Assembly (NCBI RefSeq): GCF_001424665.1
Contig: NZ_LMQS01000003.1
Coordinates: 63,691-127,690 of the forward strand
From: Methylophilus sp. Leaf416
GTDB lineage: Bacteria > Pseudomonadota > Gammaproteobacteria > Burkholderiales > Methylophilaceae
Direction of reading: 5' to 3'
Length of the DNA: 64,000 bases
In this document: positions 34,512 to 43,779 of the stretch, piece after piece
Position numbering within the stretch: position 1 is the first letter of the stretch
Layout of the letters: the number at the start of each line of letters is the position of its first letter
Notes under the pieces: model-generated
What the model was told of the DNA's origin: nothing
What the model saw: only the letters and a program-made list of their open reading frames with translations
Database searches by the model: none
Translations under genes and position numbers: made by a program

Positions 34512-34901
34512 CTAGCTGAATATGGGTGGTTTGATAGCGGGGGGATAGGTTTGGGAGTGGACAGGCTCGACCATAAATAACGGCGTGGCCGAACGTGAAG
34601 CTGTTATGGCTAAAACGGGAACGGCGTGAAAATGCGCAACGCCGCCGCTGATAGCGCAAAATCCGCATACATCGCAATGGTGCGCTTTGGTCGATGTCGT
34701 TGTAGCAGAATCATGGGCAGCTTCGTGCTCATGACAAGGCATTTCACTCATCGCGTCAATTTCGTGACTGGCATGTGTGTCATGCAACTGTTGTGAAACA
34801 GGATTTGCCTGTACAAGCAACATTTGCATCGCCATGACGTTAGCGGCCATGACAAAGCATGGCAACCAGCAAATCAGGAAAATGCAAAGACGTCTTTTCA
34901 T
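34512..34901 (-). CDS. Cys/His/Met-rich secreted protein (DUF2946-like)
   Basis: About 129 residues from the ATG at 34901 (MKRRLCIFLICWLPCF), a signal-peptide-like start; a longer frame begins at 34928. The body is rich in His, Met and acidic residues (HDTHASHEIDAMSEMPCHEH) and carries HHCDVCGFCAISGG, a C-x2-C-x2-C arrangement typical of small copper- or zinc-handling proteins and resembling DUF2946. A metal-binding role is likely but unproven. It lies 90 bp before the beta-barrel gene on the same strand and probably belongs to the same module. Confidence 0.75.
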   Translation of the reverse strand: MKRRLCIFLICWLPCFVMAANVMAMQMLLVQANPVSQQLHDTHASHEIDAMSEMPCHEHEAAHDSATTTSTKAHHCDVCGFCAISGGVAHFHAVPVLAITASRSATPLFMVEPVHSQTYPPAIKPPIFS

Positions 34902-34958
34902 GTTAATTTTAAGAGAGCAACCCGGCAATTTTAGTTCAAAAAACGCATCAGTGCGCTG

Positions 34959-35441
34959 TTATTCATAGCGGATATCAATAATTTCGTATTCTGTTTCCGC
35001 AGCAGGCGTGACTACCCGTATAGCATCGCCAAGATTTTTACCTAACAACGCTTTCGCCATAGGCGATACCCAGGAAATATACCCTTGCGCGGGATCCAGC
35101 TCATCCTGCCCGACAATACGGATGATGATCTCACTCTCATCTTCAAGATTGAACAATGTCACCCAGGCACCAAAAAATACTTTCTCGGTGCTGGTTTGTG
35201 TACGACTATACACAATCTCGGCCGCATCCATACGCTTGGTCAGAAAGCGTATGCGCGAATCGATCTGGCGCAGGCGTTTCTTGCCATAGATATAGTCGCC
35301 GTTCTCACTACGGTCGCCATTACCCGCCGCCCAACTTACTACGCGCACCACTTCCGGTCTATCAACCTTAATAAGGTATTGAAACTCTTTCTCCATTGCC
35401 GCGTAGCCTTCCGGCGTAATGTAATTTTTGTACTCTGCCAT
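34959..35441 (-). CDS. greB: Transcription elongation factor GreB
   Basis: 160 residues. GreB rescues backtracked RNA polymerase by stimulating transcript cleavage. An N-terminal coiled coil (YKNYITPEGYAAMEKEF at the start, ENGDYIYGKKRLRQIDSRIRFLTKR at the tip and return) is followed by the FKBP-like C-terminal domain. The tip acidic residues needed for cleavage (D and E in SENGDYIYG) are present, and the basic patch and length separate it from GreA. It is followed on the minus strand by the Cys/His-rich gene 57 bp away. Confidence 0.95.
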   Translation of the reverse strand: MAEYKNYITPEGYAAMEKEFQYLIKVDRPEVVRVVSWAAGNGDRSENGDYIYGKKRLRQIDSRIRFLTKRMDAAEIVYSRTQTSTEKVFFGAWVTLFNLEDESEIIIRIVGQDELDPAQGYISWVSPMAKALLGKNLGDAIRVVTPAAETEYEIIDIRYE

Positions 35442-35631
35442 TGATTACCAACTCTATTCAGGTTTCCCTGCTCTTGTTCATTCTATCCTTGCTCATCATA
35501 CAACCGTTCAAGATTTCTTCCAGCAAAGCCTTTAAGACACGGCTTAAAAATTATGTGTTGCGAGGCGCTGCAAAACGACCAATCCAGAGCAGCATCGAGT
35601 GTTGAACGGCCATTTTTAACCGTTGAAATAA

Positions 35632-36006
35632 TTACTGCTTTTCATCTTCAATAGGTTGTGCGTCATAGACAAAGTAACTGGTTTCACCGAAACAGTTAGA
35701 AGGCACGCCTCTGTGTTCTTTGTATAGCAGCCTTGCACGCTCGCCTGCCAGCTGATTTACTTTCAATACCACCGCCGGATCACGCACCGTAAAATGAAAC
35801 TTTTCAGCCTGCGTGCCCGGTATCGTCACCAGCACCAACTCACCTTCCCAGGTTTTGCATACCCAGCCTTTATTGGATAGCTTTTGCACATAACCGATCC
35901 GCTCACCGTAGGAATATACCCAGTTCAGGGATGCCCAGGTGTAGAGCGTCAAAAAAACCACTGGAAACAAGATCAGCCAAAATATTATTTTTATAAATTT
36001 CCCCAT
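35632..36006 (-). CDS. Conserved small membrane-anchored protein
   Basis: 124 residues. One N-terminal membrane helix (~5-27) is followed by an extracytoplasmic beta-rich domain with WASLNWVYSYGERIGYVQKLS, KGWVCKTWEGELVLV and KFHFTVRDPAVV, and a Cys pair (VCKTW, SNCFGE) that could be disulfide-linked. This matches a conserved proteobacterial hypothetical family, occasionally mislabelled as a dehydrogenase in databases. Function unknown. The 190 bp between it and greB (35442-35631) shows no gene. Confidence 0.75.
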   Translation of the reverse strand: MGKFIKIIFWLILFPVVFLTLYTWASLNWVYSYGERIGYVQKLSNKGWVCKTWEGELVLVTIPGTQAEKFHFTVRDPAVVLKVNQLAGERARLLYKEHRGVPSNCFGETSYFVYDAQPIEDEKQ

Positions 36007-36297
36007 GTTTGATATTCACCTAATTAAAGTTGTTAAAATCAGCGAGCAGTAAAGGTTGATATTACCTGAGAAAATCATCGGGCGAAGCAATGAAACCAGT
36101 TTTATATTCCAGTCATGTTCATCAAGTTTCTCTTGGAGATATTATCGGTAAATAATGCGGATTAATCCCAAGCCGCATACAGTTCATTTGCCTGCATCAT
36201 ATTTAAGCGCGACAATATGCCATGCAAGCTGATTTATAGTTTAATCCGCCTGTAACAATGCTCACCCACTCATTCTCATAAAATTATTATCTACCGG

Positions 36298-39030
36298 ATG
36301 CATTCCCAGCCCATTGAAAACAAGCGCATTATTCTATGTGCATCCGCGCGTCTGGCGCAGGGAATACGCCAAACCCTGCACGCACAATTCCAGCAAAAAG
36401 CCTTGTCACAATGGCGAACGCCCGAGGTTTTTCCGTTACAGGACTGGCTTGACCAGCTCACCGAACACGCTATTTTAAGCGGGCAGATTAATGTGGCCGA
36501 TGCACCACTCGGCATGCTCTCCGCCACCCAGGAAGCCATGCTATGGGAACAGGCGATCCAGCATAGCCTTAGCCGTCATGAAGCGGCTACGCTGTTTAAT
36601 ACCAGTGGTCTGGCCAGTGCTGCAATGGAAGCCAACCGCTACCTGATCGAATGGAGCATCAGCCTGGACATGTCGACGGCAACTGAGGAAACACGCCAGT
36701 TTATGCAATGGCGCCAGCAATTCCAGTTGTTGTGCAAACAAAGTGGTTACCTCGAAAGTGTACGTTACCAGGCATGGCAGCTGCGACAATTGCAGCAACA
36801 CCCTTATTCATTACCAGCCGAAATACAATTAGCCGGGTTTGACCGTATCAACCCGCATTTGCAGGCATTTATAAATGAATTCCAGAAACAAGGCGTCAGC
36901 GTAGCTACTTATGAAACGGGTATCACCGCTGATGTTGTCCAGCGAATGGCATTCGCGGAAGCGATGGACGAATGCCGGGCCGCGGTGCACTGGGCACAAC
37001 AGCACTTAGCCGCCAACCCTCTGGCCAGGCTGGCGATAGTAGTGCCGGAACTCGACAACTTGCGTGACACACTGGCAAATTTGTTAGACGATGTATTTCA
37101 CCCGGAGGCAATGCACCCTGCGCATGCTGAAACACCGCGTTGTTACGAGTTTTCGCTAGGATTGCCGCTTAGCCGCTGGCCACTTGTGGATACCGCACTC
37201 AGCTTGCTGAGACTAGCGTTTCAACAGTCACCTTTCACGCAAACCGAGCTTTCAGCCCTTCTTGGCAACGTCTACTGGTCACAAGCGCAACACGAAGCCG
37301 ACCCACGCGCAGCGCTGGATGCCGAGATGCGCAGGCAATTGCCTTTGCAGGTAAAAGCTTCAACTTTTTTGCGGTTTGTTGAGCGTAAACAGCAAGATAT
37401 ACACCCAATTACTTGTCCGGCGCTGACAGCTGATCTGAGCGCACTGCTCACACTCGCAAAACAGACACCCCGCAAACAAGCACCTTCTGCCTGGGTCGCC
37501 AGTTTTAACCAGTTACTTGAAGCCACGCATTGGCCAGGCGAGCGCAGTTTATCCAGTCACGAATATCAACGCCAGCAATCGTTTCAGCGTGTACTCGGCC
37601 AGTTGGCAGCGCTGGATGCGTGGCTGGGTGCGATTGATGCCATGTCTGCCTTGCACCGTTTATCGCAATTGTGCCAGGCGCAGATTTTCCAGCCACAAAC
37701 CATACGCTCTCCAAATATCACGCTGATGGGCATGCTGGAAGCCTCCGCACAACCCCTGGATGGCGTATGGGTGATGGGCATGAATGACCATGTGTGGCCC
37801 CCCTTGTCGCGCACCAACGCGCTGATTCCCGCAGAACTGCAACGCCAGGCAGCCACGCCCAACGCCAGCAGCGAAGTTCAAATTGACTTTGCCAACCAGA
37901 TTCACCAACGTCTGTTGCGTTCAGCCAGGCAGGTTATTTTTTCTTATGCAAACAAAGAGGGGGATCGGCTATTACGCCTGAGTCCGCTGATTTACGCGAT
38001 ACCGGAGACGGCTGCTACGCCAGGCGCAGCCACCCTTGCCGAAACGCTGGCACACAATAATGCACAAGACTGGCAATGGCTGGACGACCACCAGGCGCCA
38101 CCGGTTGAAGACGGTGAGCATGTCAGTGGTGGTACTGGTTTACTGCGCGCACAAGCGCTTTGCCCGGCCTGGGCGTTTTATCAATACCGATTAAAAGCCC
38201 GCAAACTGGAAACTCCGCACAATGGCCTGGATGCCATGCAGCGCGGCGATCTAATCCACCGAGTCATGGCAGCATTCTGGTCACAACAACCGGCTCTGGA
38301 CTGGTCTGCTGTTCAACCAGCCACACTAAAAAGTCAGCTGGACCAGGTATCAGCGCAAGTCATCAGCGAGTTTAACCAGGAATTCTCGCAACCTTTTTCC
38401 GAAGTGTTTTGCCAGCTGGAAACTGAACGCTTAAGCAAGCTGGCGTTGACCTGGTTATGGGAAGTCGAACGCGAACGCCCGCAAGCCTTCAGCGTCAGCA
38501 TGGTAGAGAAAAAATTCAATCCCCTGATTGAAGGCATACAGGTCAAGCTGGTGATAGACCGTGTGGATACGTTGGCAGATGGCCGCCTGGTGGTGATTGA
38601 CTACAAAACCGGCAGCGCGCCTGATTATAAAAACTGGGCCAGCGACAAAATCACCGAGCCACAATTGCCGATTTATGCCGCCTTTATCTTGCAGGATGCA
38701 GACATTGCCGCAGTCTGTTTTGGCAAGTTGCGCCTGACCGATGGCGGGTTCACCGGCGTCGCCGCTGAAGATGACATCGTTTCGGGTATCAAGGCGTTCA
38801 ACCACGAAAAAAACAAATTATTCGATCCGGAAGCATTTCCCGACTGGCCTTCGATACTGCAGCACTGGCGCCGGCAGATTACGCATACCGCCCAGGCTTT
38901 AAAAGCAGGCGATGCCTCTGTGGTATTTGAATCCGAAAAAGATCTGGATTATTGCGATGTGTTGCCATTGTTACGGTTGCCTGAGCGGCAATTGCAGTTT
39001 GAGTACCAGCATCTGGGTAAGCAGTCATGA
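36298..39030 (+). CDS. AddB/RexB-like inactivated-helicase nuclease subunit
   Basis: 910 residues of the 'probable DNA repair protein' family paired with AddA-like helicases. The N-terminal part is related to UvrD-type helicases but shows no Walker A motif. The C-terminus contains a PD-(D/E)XK nuclease: VKLVIDRVDTLADGRLVVIDYKTGSAPDY, with the key Asp of LVIDR and DYK of VIDYKTG, then EPQLPIYA. AddB proteins have a four-Cys iron-sulfur cluster around the nuclease; here only two candidate cysteines are visible (QALCPAWAF and DYCDV), so a cluster is doubtful. Its stop overlaps the AddA-like start by 4 bases (ATGA). Confidence 0.9.
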   Translation: MHSQPIENKRIILCASARLAQGIRQTLHAQFQQKALSQWRTPEVFPLQDWLDQLTEHAILSGQINVADAPLGMLSATQEAMLWEQAIQHSLSRHEAATLFNTSGLASAAMEANRYLIEWSISLDMSTATEETRQFMQWRQQFQLLCKQSGYLESVRYQAWQLRQLQQHPYSLPAEIQLAGFDRINPHLQAFINEFQKQGVSVATYETGITADVVQRMAFAEAMDECRAAVHWAQQHLAANPLARLAIVVPELDNLRDTLANLLDDVFHPEAMHPAHAETPRCYEFSLGLPLSRWPLVDTALSLLRLAFQQSPFTQTELSALLGNVYWSQAQHEADPRAALDAEMRRQLPLQVKASTFLRFVERKQQDIHPITCPALTADLSALLTLAKQTPRKQAPSAWVASFNQLLEATHWPGERSLSSHEYQRQQSFQRVLGQLAALDAWLGAIDAMSALHRLSQLCQAQIFQPQTIRSPNITLMGMLEASAQPLDGVWVMGMNDHVWPPLSRTNALIPAELQRQAATPNASSEVQIDFANQIHQRLLRSARQVIFSYANKEGDRLLRLSPLIYAIPETAATPGAATLAETLAHNNAQDWQWLDDHQAPPVEDGEHVSGGTGLLRAQALCPAWAFYQYRLKARKLETPHNGLDAMQRGDLIHRVMAAFWSQQPALDWSAVQPATLKSQLDQVSAQVISEFNQEFSQPFSEVFCQLETERLSKLALTWLWEVERERPQAFSVSMVEKKFNPLIEGIQVKLVIDRVDTLADGRLVVIDYKTGSAPDYKNWASDKITEPQLPIYAAFILQDADIAAVCFGKLRLTDGGFTGVAAEDDIVSGIKAFNHEKNKLFDPEAFPDWPSILQHWRRQITHTAQALKAGDASVVFESEKDLDYCDVLPLLRLPERQLQFEYQHLGKQS

Positions 39031-42000
39031 CGATCTCTGTATTCGACTTGCAACAAGCCCTGGCTAACGACACCGCTAACCGCCAGCGCGCACTGGATAT
39101 AGAATCCTTTATTGTCGAAGCGCCAGCGGGTGCGGGCAAAACCGAACTGCTGACGCAACGTGTGCTCAAGTTACTCCAAACCGTGCAGGCACCCGAAGAA
39201 ATCATTGCCATCACTTTTACCAATAAAGCTGCATCAGAAATGCGTGCGCGCATTCTTGATAGCCTGCAACTGGCAGCAGCAGGTGTGATGCCGGAAGCGC
39301 CTCATAAACAGATCACCTTTGAACTAGGCCGTCAGGCCTTGCAGCGCTCAGCCGAGCTGAACTGGCATTTGCTGGAAACACCTGCAAGATTACGCATTTA
39401 TACCATTGATTCGCTGTGCGCCAACCTGGCAAGGCAAATGCCCTTATTAAGCCGTTTTGGTACGCAACCGGCCGTGACTGAAGATGCCTGGGCATATTAC
39501 CGCGAAGCGGCCGGTCAAGCGCTGCAAACGATGGATGACCCGCAACTGGGAGCGCCGGTGCGACTAGTGCTGCGCTACATGGATAACGACCAGGCGCGCC
39601 TTGAAGGCCTGTTGATGGCAATGCTCTCTAAACGTGAGCAATGGCTGCATTTAAGCCAGACAGGCGGCGATCCCAATCAGATAAAGCAAAGCGAAGTTGC
39701 CCGGCTGGCATTGTTACATCTGATTGAAAGTGAGTTACAGCAGGCGGCACAGGCTTTACCCGCCCGCTTGCAATCTGCGCTAATGCCCATTGCGCGTTAT
39801 GCTTCCAGCCAGCTTCCACCTGATCATGCAATATCTGGTTTACTCGATTGGCAAGCACCACTTTCAGCCACTATTGAAGACTTACCCGGCTGGCGTGCAC
39901 TGGCCGACTTGTTACTGACCGCCAGCGGTGCCCTGCGCAAACGGCTGGATAAAAACATGGGCTTGCCCGCCACCGATGAAGCAAAACCCTACAAAGAAGC
40001 ATTAACAGACATACTGGATGGGCTGGCGCAACAGGGTGACAGCGAAGCCAGCATTGCCCGCATCCGCATGCTTCCCGACCCGGATAGTGAAGACGATGCG
40101 ATTATCCATGCGCTCAGCCAGCTGTTAAATATTGCAGCGGCACAATTATGGTTATGTTTCCAGGCGCAGAATGAAGTGGATTTTGTCGAGATAGCCCAGC
40201 GCGCATTGGCCGCACTGGTTGAAGGTGGCGTTTCCACCGAACTGGCTATGCGCCTGGATTACCGTATTCAGCATCTGTTAGTCGATGAGTTCCAGGATAC
40301 CAGCCCGATGCAGATCGACCTGCTTAAGGCACTCACGCGCGGCTGGCTGCCAGGCGATGGCCGCACCCTGTTTGCGGTCGGCGACCCCATGCAGTCGATT
40401 TACCGCTTCCGCAAAGCCAATGTCGGTTTGTTCCTCAATGCCGCTGTGTATGGCATAGGAGACATCCAACTGACACCGCTTAAACTCTGGCGTAACAATC
40501 GTTCCCGGCCACCGGTGGTGGAATGGATCAACCAGACATTTAAAGGCATGCTGCCCGCGAGAGACGCGCCGCAACAAGGCGCTATTGCTTACCGGCCGTT
40601 TGTCGCTACCCGTGCTGATACAGAAGGTGCAGGGATATTTGTACATCCGCTATTAATCCCCGTGACTGAAGCGGATGAAGAACCTGCCGATATCCGCCAT
40701 CTGGAAGCTGAACAGATCATCCGTATCATCCAGGATACGCGCGCAAATAAACCGGATGCCACCATCGCCGTGCTGGTGCGCGCACGCAGGCATCTGCACG
40801 CCCTGGTCAGTGAAATGCGCCGTAACCACAGTGAATTGAGTTTCCAGGCAGTTGAGATTGAAGAACTCGCCAACCGCCAGATTGTGCAGGATTTGCTGAC
40901 ATTGACCTATGCGCTGCATCAGCGCGCCGACCGTGTGCACTGGCTGGCATTGCTGCGTGCCCCCTGGTGTGGCCTGACTCTGGCTGACCTGCATGCGCTG
41001 ATCGGCCTGGACAGTCATCGCAGTGTGATGCATTTGCTTTCCGATGAGGCCGTGCTTGCCAGGCTAAGCGCAGATGGTCAACAGCGCGCACGCCATGTCT
41101 GCGAAGTCATGCAATCTGCGCTGGATTTTCGTGGCCGCTCTAGCGTCAGCCGCTGGGTGCACAACACCTGGTTAAGATTGGGCGGTGCGCAATGCCTGTG
41201 GAATGAAAATGATGTGCAGGACGTACAGGCATTTTTTGCGCGTATCGCAGCGCTGGAGCAGCACAACCAGTTCAGCCCGCAAGCACTGGCTGAAGATGTG
41301 AAAAAACTCTACGCCGCACCCGATGCAAAAGCCGATGCCACTCTGCAATTCATGACCATACATAAATCCAAAGGCCTGGAATTTGATACCGTGATTCTGC
41401 CAGGCCTGGATGGCGGCAACCCGCCAGATGATGCGAAGCTGGTGATATGGGAAGAAGTAACGCTGGCTGACGGCTCCACCGAACTTGTCGCTGCGCCCTA
41501 TGTGCCCGCGGCCCGCAAGCGCCAGCAGGCTAGTGCTTCTACCGTCACGGCTTATGATTACTTGAACGACCTCGACAAAACCCGCGCCGCTTATGAAGAT
41601 GCGCGTGTGCTGTATGTCGCTGCCACGCGTGCTGAACGGCAATTACATTTATTAGGCGCTGCAAAACCGGATAAAAACGGTGACCCCCAACCTCGTAAAA
41701 ACACCTTCCTGCATCTGTTATGGCCAGCTGTGAATGCGCAGTTTACCCCTGAAAATGACATTGTGGCGCGCGCGACAAATACGCAAACTGACGCCGATAT
41801 TCAGCAATTCGTGCCGAAACTCATCCGCGTACAGCAAGCCCTGACACCGGCTGTATTGCAAGTTGCCGATACTCTGGCAACCCCAGCTTATAGACAAATT
41901 ACTGAGGATGCGACAGTGGCGGCACTGGAAGCCGATACCGGCACCCTCGCCCACCTATACCTGCAACTGATTGCCGAACAAGGCCTTGCCCGCTGGCACG

Positions 42001-42425
42001 ATAGTGTAAATAACCAATTCCTGATGCACACTGCTGCCATGCAGCGCTGGTTTAAACAGCGCGGTTACACAGACAATGACGCAACGACAGCCACAGCCAA
42101 AGCGGCCAGATTATTAACCACGACTGTGCAGTCTGACGACGGGCAATGGGTGCTGCAAGCACACACTCACGCCGCTTCCGAGCTGGCGATTGAACAACTG
42201 GCGGATGGTAAAAAGGTCATAGACCGTACCTTTGTCGCCGATGGTGTACGCTGGATCGTGGATTACAAATCCATGCCGGTCACTGAACAGCAAGATTTGC
42301 ACAGCCTGGCTGGGCTATTTACCCAGCAATTGTCGTCCTACGCACAGTTATTCCAGCAGGAAGGCTTGCCTGTCAAAACAGCAATTTTATTTTTAAGTGT
42401 CGGTAAACTAGTCGTCATCGAATAA
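39027..42425 (+). CDS. AddA-like UvrD-family helicase-nuclease
   Basis: 1132 residues. Walker A is EAPAGAGKTELLTQR, Walker B LLVDEFQDTSPMQ, motif III-like GDPMQSIYRFRKANVG, and motif V-VI FMTIHKSKGLEFDTVILPG plus VAATRAERQLHLLG. The C-terminus has a RecB-type nuclease motif (VDYKSMPVT preceded by DRTFVADG). It processes double-strand DNA ends for recombination together with the adjacent AddB-like subunit, likely in place of RecBCD. Both subunits therefore appear to carry nuclease motifs, as in AddAB. Translational coupling (4-bp overlap) with the upstream gene is clear. Confidence 0.93.
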   Translation: MTISVFDLQQALANDTANRQRALDIESFIVEAPAGAGKTELLTQRVLKLLQTVQAPEEIIAITFTNKAASEMRARILDSLQLAAAGVMPEAPHKQITFELGRQALQRSAELNWHLLETPARLRIYTIDSLCANLARQMPLLSRFGTQPAVTEDAWAYYREAAGQALQTMDDPQLGAPVRLVLRYMDNDQARLEGLLMAMLSKREQWLHLSQTGGDPNQIKQSEVARLALLHLIESELQQAAQALPARLQSALMPIARYASSQLPPDHAISGLLDWQAPLSATIEDLPGWRALADLLLTASGALRKRLDKNMGLPATDEAKPYKEALTDILDGLAQQGDSEASIARIRMLPDPDSEDDAIIHALSQLLNIAAAQLWLCFQAQNEVDFVEIAQRALAALVEGGVSTELAMRLDYRIQHLLVDEFQDTSPMQIDLLKALTRGWLPGDGRTLFAVGDPMQSIYRFRKANVGLFLNAAVYGIGDIQLTPLKLWRNNRSRPPVVEWINQTFKGMLPARDAPQQGAIAYRPFVATRADTEGAGIFVHPLLIPVTEADEEPADIRHLEAEQIIRIIQDTRANKPDATIAVLVRARRHLHALVSEMRRNHSELSFQAVEIEELANRQIVQDLLTLTYALHQRADRVHWLALLRAPWCGLTLADLHALIGLDSHRSVMHLLSDEAVLARLSADGQQRARHVCEVMQSALDFRGRSSVSRWVHNTWLRLGGAQCLWNENDVQDVQAFFARIAALEQHNQFSPQALAEDVKKLYAAPDAKADATLQFMTIHKSKGLEFDTVILPGLDGGNPPDDAKLVIWEEVTLADGSTELVAAPYVPAARKRQQASASTVTAYDYLNDLDKTRAAYEDARVLYVAATRAERQLHLLGAAKPDKNGDPQPRKNTFLHLLWPAVNAQFTPENDIVARATNTQTDADIQQFVPKLIRVQQALTPAVLQVADTLATPAYRQITEDATVAALEADTGTLAHLYLQLIAEQGLARWHDSVNNQFLMHTAAMQRWFKQRGYTDNDATTATAKAARLLTTTVQSDDGQWVLQAHTHAASELAIEQLADGKKVIDRTFVADGVRWIVDYKSMPVTEQQDLHSLAGLFTQQLSSYAQLFQQEGLPVKTAILFLSVGKLVVIE

Positions 42426-42449
42426 GCGTTAAATAAACAAGGATTAAAT

Positions 42450-43109
42450 ATGATTGAACAACAAGCTATCCTGGATGCCTTCCAGTTTCGCCATGCCTGC
42501 AAAGAGTTTGATGCCAGCAAACAAATCCCCGCTGAAGAATTTGAGTTAATTCTTGAATCCGCCCGCCTTTCGCCCAGCTCATTCGGCTTTGAGCCTTGGC
42601 ACTTTATTGTGGTGCAAGACAAAGCTTTGCGTGAAAGCCTGAAACAACACGCCTGGGGCGCACCGCTGAAACTGGATACCGCCAGCCACTTTGTCCTGTG
42701 CCTGGCGATGAAGTCACCGTTTCTTGATCCTAAAGGTTCTTACCTGCCTAAATTTATGCGCGAAGTGCAGCAGCATCCGCAAGAAGTGGCTGACATGCGA
42801 TTGGGCTTTTACAGCCAGTTTCAGCAATCAGATTTTGACCTGACAGACGAGCGCAAACTGTTCGACTGGGCCAGCAAGCAATGTTATATCCCGCTGGCAA
42901 ACATGATGACAGTAGCCGCCATGCGCGGCATAGACTCGTGCCCGATTGAAGGTTTTAAACAGAAGGAAACAGATGCACTGTTGGCCGAACAATTTGGCGT
43001 AAACCTGGAAGAATATGGCCTGGCCTATATGGTCGCGTTTGGCTATCGCAAAAATGAACCGCGGCCGAAAACCCGCCGGGATATGAATCAGGTTGTGTCA
43101 TGGAAATAG
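42450..43109 (+). CDS. NAD(P)H nitroreductase
   Basis: 219 residues of the FMN-dependent nitroreductase family (NfsB/YfkO-like). The FMN-binding RHACKEFDASKQI at the N-terminus (FRHACKEFD core), ARLSPSSFGFEPWHFIVV and the C-terminal GIDSCPIEGF are characteristic. It lies 24 bp after the AddA-like gene with an AAGGAT-type ribosome site and may be co-transcribed, ending at a terminator shared with dedA. Physiological substrate unknown; quinones or nitro compounds are usual. Confidence 0.93.
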   Translation: MIEQQAILDAFQFRHACKEFDASKQIPAEEFELILESARLSPSSFGFEPWHFIVVQDKALRESLKQHAWGAPLKLDTASHFVLCLAMKSPFLDPKGSYLPKFMREVQQHPQEVADMRLGFYSQFQQSDFDLTDERKLFDWASKQCYIPLANMMTVAAMRGIDSCPIEGFKQKETDALLAEQFGVNLEEYGLAYMVAFGYRKNEPRPKTRRDMNQVVSWK

Positions 43110-43127
43110 TGACCTGGAAATAAAGCA

Positions 43128-43159
43128 ATAAAAAAGCTGCCGGTTGGCAGCTTTTTTAT
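43128..43159. terminator. Bidirectional terminator between nitroreductase and dedA
   Basis: A 14-bp perfect stem (ATAAAAAAGCTGCC / GGCAGCTTTTTTAT) with a 4-nt loop. The right arm includes the dedA stop codon (43156-43158), so the hairpin overlaps the end of that gene. T runs on both sides serve both convergent genes. Confidence 0.93.
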
Positions 43160-43779
43160 GATACTTCGTGCTCGTTCTTAAAATGCCGGCGCACATACCA
43201 GATGACAAATATCACGCCCAGCGCGGCAATCACGTAATGGGATTCATGGAAATAAACTTTCAGGTCTTCCCAATGCTGGCCGGCTTTCATACCGATGTAA
43301 CCCAGTACCCAGCACCAGATCAGTGAGCCAACAAAAGTGTATGCAATAAAACGTGTCATGTTCATGCGCGCCACACCTGCGGGAAAAGCAATGAAGGTAC
43401 GCACCGCTGGCAACAGGCGTGCAATAAAGATAATGATCTCGCCATGATTAGCAAACCAGCGGTCCGCCATATCCAGGTCCCGTTTGCTGATCAGCACATA
43501 TTTACCGTACTTCTCTACCAGCGGACGGCCACCGTACATCCCGAGGTAATAGGCAGGAATCGACCCGAGCACGCAGCCAATCGCACCCGCCAGCGCAATC
43601 CCCCACAAAGTCATTTCACCTTTGGAGACCAGGAAGCCGGCAAAAGGCATGATGATTTCTGAAGGTAACGGAATGCAGGCAGATTCAATCGCCATCAACA
43701 ATACAATACCGCCGTAACCCATGGTGGAAATCACACCCATGATCCAGGTGGCGATGGCGGCTAATAGTTTTTCTAGCAT
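43156..43779 (-). CDS. DedA-family membrane protein
   Basis: 207 residues, several membrane helices. Typical DedA signatures: SACIPLPSEIIMPFAGFL, GSIPAYYLGMYGGRPLVEKYG and RLLPAVRTFIAFPAGVARM. The conserved Glu, Arg and Pro of the family are present. DedA proteins act as lipid-carrier (undecaprenyl phosphate or phospholipid) transporters coupled to the proton motive force and affect envelope homeostasis. The start codon overlaps the mfd stop by one base (TAATG), so the pair is translationally coupled. Confidence 0.94.
   Translation of the reverse strand: MLEKLLAAIATWIMGVISTMGYGGIVLLMAIESACIPLPSEIIMPFAGFLVSKGEMTLWGIALAGAIGCVLGSIPAYYLGMYGGRPLVEKYGKYVLISKRDLDMADRWFANHGEIIIFIARLLPAVRTFIAFPAGVARMNMTRFIAYTFVGSLIWCWVLGYIGMKAGQHWEDLKVYFHESHYVIAALGVIFVIWYVRRHFKNEHEVS

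Noticed and set aside
36157-36249. GCGGATTAA/TTAATCCGC inverted repeat upstream of the AddB-like gene
   Set aside because: The 9-bp arms are 75 bp apart and nothing else supports a structured RNA or operator; likely chance.
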